A DNA stretch of 64,000 nt, taken from contig NZ_SNYF01000005.1 in NCBI RefSeq assembly GCF_004362805.1, forward strand, positions 856,952 to 920,951, written 5' to 3'. This DNA is from Algoriphagus boseongensis. Lineage in GTDB: Bacteria > Bacteroidota > Bacteroidia > Cytophagales > Cyclobacteriaceae. The notes below the pieces were generated by a model. The model saw only the letters and a list, made by a program, of their open reading frames with translations, had not been told where the DNA came from and made no database searches. Shown here in pieces: positions 1 through 6,701 of this stretch (positions are counted from its first letter, which is position 1; each line of letters starts with the position of its first letter). The translations under genes were made by a program, and so were the position numbers.

Positions 1-422
1 AGTTTATCAATCCTCCCAGGAAATTTTGCAGTGACAGAAGCATTTTCCCGCTCGTCGGCCTGTATTTTTCCTGTCAAGAAAAGCTCTCCTGCGGCATTGC
101 TTCCTCCAACTTTGGTCGTATGAATTTGTGCCAAAGCAACCGCTTCTGGAGTCATTTCATAAACCATGGGGTTACCAGATCCTGAAGTCATTTGTGAAGC
201 AGGAATCAAATCCATCCCACAAATAGGACAGGAACCAGGCTCACCCAATTTGATTTGGGGATGCATGGAACAGGTCCAAAGGGTCTTTTCAGCCACCACT
301 TCTGAGTGATCATGCCCTTCTTCTTTTTGTGAATTTGAAGGTTTTAGTATCCATCCTATGAAAGCCCCCAAAATCAAGGTACTCAGGATAAGTATCGTTT
401 TATTTTCAAATATCTTTTTCAT
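1..422 (-). CDS. cusB: CusB-type RND efflux adaptor, N-terminal part (runs off left edge)
   Basis: Periplasmic adaptor (membrane fusion protein) of a Cu/Ag RND efflux pump, linking the inner-membrane CusA pump to the outer-membrane channel. Only the first 140 residues are in the window. They show a membrane anchor or signal segment at about residues 8-26, a His/Glu-rich stretch (EEGHDHSE), and a heavy-metal-binding domain at about 48-75 with WTCSMHPQI and CPICGMDL. The start of the adaptor core follows (FPGRIDK). The ATG at 422 lies 8 bases after the stop of the TolC-like gene, so it is the last visible gene of the cusA operon. The metal-binding domain supports Cu(I)/Ag(I), though related Zn/Co/Cd pumps cannot be excluded. 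The 3' part is missing only because the window ends. Confidence 0.88.
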   Translation of the reverse strand, partial: MKKIFENKTILILSTLILGAFIGWILKPSNSQKEEGHDHSEVVAEKTLWTCSMHPQIKLGEPGSCPICGMDLIPASQMTSGSGNPMVYEMTPEAVALAQIHTTKVGGSNAAGELFLTGKIQADERENASVTAKFPGRIDK

Positions 423-430
423 GGAATTCA

Positions 431-1912
431 TTAGTTAAGAGGAATGGAGGAGGAAGAAAGCATTTCCAGCTTAGCCAAACTTTGATGCTGCATGTTGATC
501 GCGCTGATCTCTAATAATTGATAATTCAGCAGCTGTTGCTGAGCCCTGAGAATTTCTTCAAAATCTCTACCATCAGCTGAATAAGCAGTAATTAAGAGAT
601 TCAGATTTTGATTGGTCAAATCCCGCTGTTCTCCGTAGAGTTGGATTTTTCGCTCGGCATTTTCCCAATCCCGATAAGCATTGGCCCATTCCATGGCCAA
701 TAGATTTTTGATTTTTTCCTTTTCTAAAACCGTAGCTTCTTGAAGTAATTCTGCTTCCTTGACTCTGGAATTGATTTTTTTGCGGTAAATCGGAAGGGAA
801 AGGCTGACCATTGGCATGACCATATCTCGGCCTCCCATCATCATTCCGTTTTCCTCTCGAGAAGTAAATGGCATGTAATTAACTCCAGCTCCTAGCATTG
901 GTCTTCCATCCAATTTGGCCATTTTTGCCTGCTGTTCGTAAGCTGAAAACTCTGAGTCATACATGGCCAGCATAGGGTTATTTGCTTGAATACTATCTAA
1001 AACAGTTAGTTTTTCTGCATCTAATTGGATTGGAACAAAGCCAGTTGGAAGCATGATTTCTTCACTTATCTCGCGATTGAGTAGTTGGTTAAATTTGATC
1101 TGAAGCGGTTCCAAATCAGCTATTTGCTGGGCAATCGTATTTTCCAGTTCCTTAATAGAGATCCGAATCTGAAGAATATCACTCATGGAAGAACCTGAAG
1201 TAGACATCCCACCAGAACTCATAGAAGTACTTGGAGAGGTAGTCTGAGACATTGCCGAGCTGGAAGTATTTCCACCACTCATGGAAGCCATACCAGAGCC
1301 GCCTGAAGAGGTCGAAGACATCGATGAATTGCTGCTGCTTGACATCGGACTTGAGGAACTGGAAGAGGAACCACCGGCGGCAGCCTGATACTTGATCAAG
1401 GCTAGGCGCTCATATTTCTTTAGAAATTCCAGATTTTCTTGGGAGATTCTCACCTCTTCATTAAGCCTTATCATCTCGTACCAGGTTGATTTCACTTGAT
1501 ACAATAGCTGATTTTTTTCTTCCAAAAAGAGCTGATATTGAGCCTGCGCCATGTAGTTGGCTTCTTCTTTTTGGGTTGAGATCATCCCAAACCATGGAAA
1601 CATTTGCATCAATCGAATATCAGCCTGCTGATTTCCCATAAATCGTTCCATTGGACGAAAGAAGAAGCCTGCCTGAAGCTCAGGATCAGGTAAACCAGGC
1701 TGGTTTATTCTTTCCATAGCTGCTTCATATCGAGCATAGGAAGCCTTCAGCCCTGGGTTATTTTCCGCAGCTTGGATGATATAATCGTCGAGAGTTTGAG
1801 CCTGTAAAGAAAGACTGAATAGGAGGATCAATAATCCCCCTAGCCCCCTTACTACCGATAGAAATCGGGTAGGGGAAATTGAGCTTCGGAAATTCAATGA
1901 TTTAGTTTCCAT
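431..1912 (-). CDS. TolC-like outer-membrane efflux protein with Met/Ser-rich insertion
   Basis: Outer-membrane channel of the CusA/CusB-type pump (outer membrane efflux protein family, CusC/TolC role). The chosen ATG gives 493 residues and overlaps the end of cusA by 11 bases. A longer reading would need a start deeper inside cusA. A signal peptide ends near LSLQAQ (about residue 39). Two long helical repeats follow, with the typical NPGLKASYARYEAA and NPMLAMYDSEF segments. Between them, at about residues 180-244, lies a low-complexity insertion made almost only of Ser, Gly, Thr and Met, with eight methionines. Such a run is not part of the TolC fold and may bind Cu(I) or act as a flexible linker. 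The family call is firm; the role of the insertion is inference. Confidence 0.9.
   Translation of the reverse strand: METKSLNFRSSISPTRFLSVVRGLGGLLILLFSLSLQAQTLDDYIIQAAENNPGLKASYARYEAAMERINQPGLPDPELQAGFFFRPMERFMGNQQADIRLMQMFPWFGMISTQKEEANYMAQAQYQLFLEEKNQLLYQVKSTWYEMIRLNEEVRISQENLEFLKKYERLALIKYQAAAGGSSSSSSSPMSSSSNSSMSSTSSGGSGMASMSGGNTSSSAMSQTTSPSTSMSSGGMSTSGSSMSDILQIRISIKELENTIAQQIADLEPLQIKFNQLLNREISEEIMLPTGFVPIQLDAEKLTVLDSIQANNPMLAMYDSEFSAYEQQAKMAKLDGRPMLGAGVNYMPFTSREENGMMMGGRDMVMPMVSLSLPIYRKKINSRVKEAELLQEATVLEKEKIKNLLAMEWANAYRDWENAERKIQLYGEQRDLTNQNLNLLITAYSADGRDFEEILRAQQQLLNYQLLEISAINMQHQSLAKLEMLSSSSIPLN
1181..1375 (-). repeat. Ser/Gly/Met low-complexity coding segment
   Basis: About 65 consecutive codons inside the TolC-like gene encode almost only Ser, Gly, Thr, Ala and Met. 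On the DNA it is a degenerate run rich in AGC, TCC and ATG codons with no exact repeat unit. Such segments can vary in length between strains by slippage. Confidence 0.8.
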
Positions 1913-4900
1913 TTTCAGATGATTTAAACTCCTCAGCAAATACCTCGGAATTGTTTTTCAATTTTCTTTCTGCCCACCAGCAGTACAGGGTAGGTACAAT
2001 AAATACCGTAGTGATTTCCAAAACCATACCGCCGAGAGACGGTATGGCCATAGGGATCATGATGTCAGAACCGCGTCCTGTAGAAGTTAGGACCGGTACC
2101 AAAGCAAGTAAGGTAGTGGCAGTAGTCATCATGCAAGGAAGAACTCTTCGCTTTCCTGCTTCCAAAACAGCCTCACGAATTTCCTTGACAGATTTGGGTT
2201 GGTTTTCTTTGAAACTTTGATCTAGGTAAGAAGCTACGACTACTCCATCATCTGTTGCAATACCGAATAGCGCAATAAACCCAACCCAAACAGCAACACT
2301 GAGATTGTAGATTTTCATTTGGAATAGATCTCGGAGATTGGTTCCAAAGAAGGAAAAGTTCATAAACCAATCCTGTCCATAGAGCCAAAGCATAAGGAAG
2401 GCTCCAGAGAATGCCATCCCTATCCCCACAAATACAAAGAGGGAAGTGGAAACTGCTCTGAATTGGAAATAGAGAATCAAGAAAATCAGGATTAAGCAGA
2501 GTGGAACTACAATTCCCAGTCTCTTTTCAGCTCTTACCTGGTTTTCATAAGATCCAGAAAACACATATCGTACTCCATTTGGCACTTTCAATTCACCGGA
2601 ATCAATCTTTGCCTGTAAGTATTTTTGGGCTTGTTCTACGACAGTCACTTCTGCAAAACCATCCATTTTGTCAAGCAAGACATAGCCTACCAAGAAGCTG
2701 TTTTCTCCCCGAATCATATCTGGACCTGGCCTGTATGAGATTTCAGCGACTTGGCTCAATGGGATATAATTGCCTAATGGAGTTGGGATTTGAAGATTTT
2801 CAATGGCATAGGGATCATCACGGAACTCCCTTGCATAGCGAACACGGATTGGGAAACGTTCTCGGCCTTCAACTGTGGTGCTGAGCTTCATTCCTCCGAT
2901 TGCTGTTTCAATAAAATCCTGTACATCCAACACATTCATTCCATATCTGGATATTTCATCTCTGTTGATGTCCAATTCTAGGTAAGGTTTCCCTACAATT
3001 CGATCTGCGAAAACTGCTTCCTTTTTTACAGAAGGAACTTCCTTCAAGTATTTTTCCAACTCTAAGCCAAAGCTTTCAATAGTTTGAAGATCAGGTCCAT
3101 ATACTTTTATTCCCATAGGAGCCCTCATGCCGGTTTGGAGCATTACCAATCGGGTTTCAATAGGCTGGAGCTTAGGAGAGGAGGTCACTCCAGGAATTTG
3201 AATCACAGATACAATTTCTTCCCAAATATCATCCGGAGACTGAATATGTTTCCTCCATTGACGGAAGTACTCGCCATCTTCATCATGTATCAGATCGACA
3301 ACCCTGATTTGATTAGGAGTCATAGTTTCCGGATCGAATAAAGAACCGTCTTTCAACTCATATTTTCCATCTTTTACTTTAAAGCGAAGTCTATTGCCGT
3401 CCAAATCAGTGGCGTATTCGCTTTTGTAATTGATGGTATTTTCAAACATGTTGATGGGAGCAGGATCAATTGCTGTTTCAGCACGTCCAGCTTTTCCCAC
3501 TACCAATTCCACTTCAGGAATGGCAGTCACTAGCATATCCAATTGTTGGAGGACCTCTTTATTTTCCTGAATTCCTGCATGTGGCATTGTAGTCGGCATC
3601 AGAAGAAAAGAACCTTCATTCAAGGAAGGCATAAACTCTTTACCCATTCCAGGAAAAGAATGGCTCATTCCAGACCAAAGTCCTGTGGTTCTAATATTTA
3701 CTCCAATGAGATCGAATGTCCTTGGAATAATTCCAAAAACGGTATTGAATCCTAGCCAAACGCTTGTTCCAAAGAGTATTACAATAAGTGGAAAAAAAAT
3801 AAACTTGCCCTTGTTGGCTAGGCACCACACGAGAATTTTTGGATAGATTTTGATAAATCCAGCAAAACCACCCAAAACCAAAGCCAATAGAAAAGCTATA
3901 AATCCAAAATTCACCAGTTTACTCACAGACACGCCCAATGGCATCCATAGCCCTGTTAAAAGCCAAGTGACAAATAGGAGGGTGATTCCAATGGTAGCCA
4001 GATTTCTTTTTGGTTCGACTTTCTCAGGAAATTGATAAGCCAAAACATTGAGTAAGCCAAATGCAAACAGTAACCAACCACCCCATGACCAAATAGTAAA
4101 GGCAATTACAGGCCCTAAAACCAGAAGTGAGAAATTTAGAACTCTACCCAACTTTCCTTTGATTTCCTTCATTGAAAAGGCCCAATGAGAAAATGCAGGC
4201 ATAATCAGCAAGGTGAAAATCAAAGCTGAAACCAAGGCAAAAGTCTTGGTATAGGCCAAAGGCCCGAAGAGCTTTCCTTCTGCTGCTTGGAGGGTAAATA
4301 CCGGAAGAAAACTGATAATGGTTGTACTTACAGCTGTGATAATTGCACCAGAAACTTCAGCAGTAGCTAGGTAAACAGTTTTTAGCTTGGACTGACCCGA
4401 AGGAGCCGTTTCCAGATGTCTGAGGATATTTTCATTTAGAATAATCCCCAAGTCTACCATGGTCCCGATGGCAATTGCGATTCCCGAAAGGGCAACGATA
4501 TTGGCATCTACCCCGAAGTATTTCATAAAAATGAAACACATCAACACCGCCATGGGGAGTAAGGCCGAAATGAGTAAGGAAGCCCTAAGGTTGTACACCA
4601 TCACGATGATGACCAAAATGGTGACCAAAATCTGGAGATTGATCGCTTCGTAAAGCGTCCCCAAAGTCTCGTAAATCAATCCGGTACGATCATAGAAAGG
4701 AACTAGGGTAACTTTGGAAACTGTTCCGTCCGCTAAGGTTTTGGTTGGGAGGCCTTGGGAAAGCTTTTCGATTTCAGCTTTGACTCCTTCGATGACTTTT
4801 AAAGGATTGTCTCCATATCGGGCGATAACAACTCCGCCTACAGCTTCCGCACCACTTTTGTCTAAGATTCCAGACATATTTCTTGGCTGTGGTCCAATAT

Positions 4901-5747
4901 TCACCCGGGCCACATCCTGGATTCGGATAGGGACATTGTTGGTGACTTTTACGACAGCCTTGTCTAGGTCTTCCAATTCCTCTACATAGCCCAAACCTCT
5001 AATGAAATAGTCTACCCGATTGACTTCAATAGTGTTGGCAGAGACGTCTAGATTAGATTTTCTAACAGCCTCCATCACGTCCATTAGACTCACCCCATTT
5101 GCTTTCAAAGCAGCAGGATCAACATCAACCTGATATTCTTTGACATAACCTCCAACGGACGCCACTTCAGCAACGCCTTCAACAGCAGTCAGAGCATAAC
5201 GCACATAGTAATCCTGAATGGTTCTAAGCTCATGCAAGTCCCAACCTCCGGTTGGATTGCCATCTTGATCTCTTCCTTCAAGGTTGTACCAAAAAACCTG
5301 ACCCAATGCAGTGGCATCTGGGCCAAGTTTGGGTTGTACTCCATCAGGCAATAGATCTGATGGAAGACTATTCAGTTTTTCTAATACACGTGACCTACTC
5401 CAATAAAACTCGATGTCCTCTTCGAATATGATATAGATACTGGAAAAGCCAAATGCAGAACTTGAACGTACACTTTTTACTCCCGGAAGACCCAAAAGGG
5501 AAGTGGTGAGCGGATAGGTGATTTGATCCTCGACATCCTGTGGCGAGCGTCCCATCCACTCGGTAAAGACGATTTGTTGGTTTTCTCCGATGTCCGGGAT
5601 GGCATCTACTGGAACAGGGTCTCTAGGCAGAAAGTCAACTTGCCAGTTGAAGGGAGCAGTAACTATTCCCCAGCCGATGATCAGCAACAGGAATAGAACT
5701 GTAACCAGTTTGTTTTCTAAGAAATACTTGATGATTCGATTGAGCAT
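1902..5747 (-). CDS. cusA: CusA/CzcA-family heavy-metal RND efflux pump
   Basis: Inner-membrane proton-driven pump of the heavy-metal RND family, probably exporting Cu(I)/Ag(I) through the adjacent adaptor and outer-membrane channel. At 1281 residues it is about 230 longer than a typical CusA (about 1040). The N-terminus has the first helix and the PDIGENQQIVFTEW segment of this family. The TM4 motif GTMVDLGIILNEN keeps the proton-relay Asp and Glu. A Met-rich porter segment (MLQTGMRAPMGIKVYG) fits Cu/Ag transport. The extra length includes a hydrophobic stretch at about residues 530-660 with several predicted membrane segments, between TM6 and the second porter loop. It lies 80 bases after the HYC_CC_PP gene and overlaps the TolC-like gene downstream. 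Substrate choice between Cu/Ag and Zn/Co/Cd is inferred from the neighbours. Confidence 0.93.
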   Translation of the reverse strand: MLNRIIKYFLENKLVTVLFLLLIIGWGIVTAPFNWQVDFLPRDPVPVDAIPDIGENQQIVFTEWMGRSPQDVEDQITYPLTTSLLGLPGVKSVRSSSAFGFSSIYIIFEEDIEFYWSRSRVLEKLNSLPSDLLPDGVQPKLGPDATALGQVFWYNLEGRDQDGNPTGGWDLHELRTIQDYYVRYALTAVEGVAEVASVGGYVKEYQVDVDPAALKANGVSLMDVMEAVRKSNLDVSANTIEVNRVDYFIRGLGYVEELEDLDKAVVKVTNNVPIRIQDVARVNIGPQPRNMSGILDKSGAEAVGGVVIARYGDNPLKVIEGVKAEIEKLSQGLPTKTLADGTVSKVTLVPFYDRTGLIYETLGTLYEAINLQILVTILVIIVMVYNLRASLLISALLPMAVLMCFIFMKYFGVDANIVALSGIAIAIGTMVDLGIILNENILRHLETAPSGQSKLKTVYLATAEVSGAIITAVSTTIISFLPVFTLQAAEGKLFGPLAYTKTFALVSALIFTLLIMPAFSHWAFSMKEIKGKLGRVLNFSLLVLGPVIAFTIWSWGGWLLFAFGLLNVLAYQFPEKVEPKRNLATIGITLLFVTWLLTGLWMPLGVSVSKLVNFGFIAFLLALVLGGFAGFIKIYPKILVWCLANKGKFIFFPLIVILFGTSVWLGFNTVFGIIPRTFDLIGVNIRTTGLWSGMSHSFPGMGKEFMPSLNEGSFLLMPTTMPHAGIQENKEVLQQLDMLVTAIPEVELVVGKAGRAETAIDPAPINMFENTINYKSEYATDLDGNRLRFKVKDGKYELKDGSLFDPETMTPNQIRVVDLIHDEDGEYFRQWRKHIQSPDDIWEEIVSVIQIPGVTSSPKLQPIETRLVMLQTGMRAPMGIKVYGPDLQTIESFGLELEKYLKEVPSVKKEAVFADRIVGKPYLELDINRDEISRYGMNVLDVQDFIETAIGGMKLSTTVEGRERFPIRVRYAREFRDDPYAIENLQIPTPLGNYIPLSQVAEISYRPGPDMIRGENSFLVGYVLLDKMDGFAEVTVVEQAQKYLQAKIDSGELKVPNGVRYVFSGSYENQVRAEKRLGIVVPLCLILIFLILYFQFRAVSTSLFVFVGIGMAFSGAFLMLWLYGQDWFMNFSFFGTNLRDLFQMKIYNLSVAVWVGFIALFGIATDDGVVVASYLDQSFKENQPKSVKEIREAVLEAGKRRVLPCMMTTATTLLALVPVLTSTGRGSDIMIPMAIPSLGGMVLEITTVFIVPTLYCWWAERKLKNNSEVFAEEFKSSENGN

Positions 5748-5802
5748 AAATCAAAGGTTAAATGCAAGAATTAATACCAAGGGTTTTGGCAAAAGGAATG
5801 CA

Positions 5803-5818
5803 TGCAGGAATTCCTGCA
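5803..5818. promoter_or_regulatory. 16-bp perfect palindrome upstream of cusA
   Basis: TGCAGGAATTCCTGCA is a perfect dyad in the 80-base gap between the HYC_CC_PP gene and cusA, about 56-71 bases before the cusA ATG. No T-run follows it on the minus strand, so it is not a normal intrinsic terminator. It could be an operator for a metal regulator or an mRNA hairpin; which one is unknown. Confidence 0.4.
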
Positions 5819-5827
5819 ACCTGTGAT

Positions 5828-6241
5828 TTAAATCAAGAAGGATTGATACAGCACCTGAAGGTCCTGTTCAATAGGGGGAGGGGAATAAGAAGGAAATTGC
5901 TTTTCTTCGGAAGAAGAGAATTCAATTCCAAAAACAAGAACTTGCACTAGGGCAACAGCGAAGTTCAGTGAAAAGTCGATATCAACTTTTTTCAATTGCA
6001 CTTCATCGTCCACCTGTAAATGTGTGGTCACATTTTCGCAGCAGGATTTGGGGTCTTGATGATTATCCGAATCATTTTCACTGTGGTCCATTGGCATATT
6101 CATACCACAGTCCACATGTTTTTCTCCAAAACCTATTTCCGATTTCATTTCCATACCCATGCAAAAATGAGTTGTCTTCGCCATCCCAACGGATGAGAAG
6201 AAAACCAGCAGGGCTAATAGTATGGAAAGAGTTGCTTTCAT
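5828..6241 (-). CDS. HYC_CC_PP-type small exported protein (copper island)
   Basis: A 137-residue protein of the Bacteroidota HYC_CC_PP type, named for three conserved spots that are all visible: HFCMG near residue 26, a Cys-Cys pair in SCCEN near residue 68, and YSPPP near residue 120. It starts with a hydrophobic signal or anchor (residues 4-21) and has Met, His and Asp-rich stretches (MGMEMKSE, CGMNMPMDHSEND) that look suited to binding soft metals. A second hydrophobic segment lies near residues 90-106. Its place between the HMA chaperone and cusA suggests a role in copper binding or sensing at the envelope. The family has no established biochemical function that I know of, so this role is inferred from context and residues. 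Confidence 0.8.
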   Translation of the reverse strand: MKATLSILLALLVFFSSVGMAKTTHFCMGMEMKSEIGFGEKHVDCGMNMPMDHSENDSDNHQDPKSCCENVTTHLQVDDEVQLKKVDIDFSLNFAVALVQVLVFGIEFSSSEEKQFPSYSPPPIEQDLQVLYQSFLI

Positions 6242-6332
6242 TGACTCAAAAATACGGAATAAAATTTCGGAAGTTCAAATATTTGGATGACTGATTGATC
6301 AATAGAGTAAATCATTAAAATGGTTTTATGGG

Positions 6333-6374
6333 AAGGATCTTGATCCTTTAGCCCACGGTTTAAACCGTGGGCTA
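6333..6374. repeat. Two adjacent palindromes (16 bp and 26 bp)
   Basis: AAGGATC-TT-GATCCTT at 6333-6348 is followed directly by a perfect 26-bp dyad at 6349-6374 with arms TAGCCCACGG and CCGTGGGCTA around TTTAAA. They start 9 bases past the stop of the HMA gene. No T-run follows, so the larger one resembles a dispersed REP-like palindrome more than a terminator, although an RNA hairpin here could protect or end the transcript. Confidence 0.7.
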
Positions 6375-6382
6375 TGCAGAGG

Positions 6383-6592
6383 TTATTTAGGCGTAGCAAT
6401 AAACCCGGCTTTAAGCACTGCTTTCTTGATTTCCTCAGGTTCTAGATTTTCTGTATTTACTGTTAGGGTTCTTTCCGGATCAGTCAAATCGACATTCCAT
6501 GATTCAATTCCAGTTTGCTCATTGAGTTTAGGAGTTACTTTGGCTAAGCAGTTACCACAGTTAATGTTGGTTTTAAATTTTAGAATTTTCAT
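6383..6592 (-). CDS. Heavy-metal-associated domain protein (CopZ-like copper chaperone)
   Basis: A 69-residue single-domain HMA protein, probably a cytoplasmic Cu(I) chaperone that passes copper to CopA. The metal site is NCGNC at residues 11-15, a CxxC motif with Asn-Cys-Gly-Asn-Cys instead of the usual Met-Thr-Cys-x-x-Cys. The rest fits the beta-alpha-beta-beta-alpha-beta fold (GIESWNVDLTDPERTLTV, then EIKKAVLKAGF). It lies about 110 bases after copA and before the HYC_CC_PP gene, all on the same strand. The missing Met could change affinity or partner choice, but small HMA proteins vary at that place. Confidence 0.87.
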   Translation of the reverse strand: MKILKFKTNINCGNCLAKVTPKLNEQTGIESWNVDLTDPERTLTVNTENLEPEEIKKAVLKAGFIATPK

Positions 6593-6597
6593 TTTTC

Positions 6598-6639
6598 AGA
6601 CATTAGATATAAGACACTAGAAATAAGACAAGAGAATTG
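6598..6639. repeat. 14-bp tandem repeat, about three units
   Basis: AGACATTAGATATA (6598-6611) is followed by AGACACTAGAAATA (6612-6625) and a decayed third unit beginning AGACAAGAGA (6626-6639). It lies in the leader of the HMA gene, between its ATG and copA. It may be a variable spacer; no function is evident. Confidence 0.6.
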
Positions 6640-6701
6640 TATTAAGAATTCAGAGTTAGGTAATTTTTAAATATTTCAATTTTTCAATTTTCAATTTCGG
6701 C

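Noticed and set aside
6349..6374. Intrinsic terminator of the HMA gene
   Set aside because: The stem is strong but no T-run follows on the minus strand, so it is listed as a palindrome.
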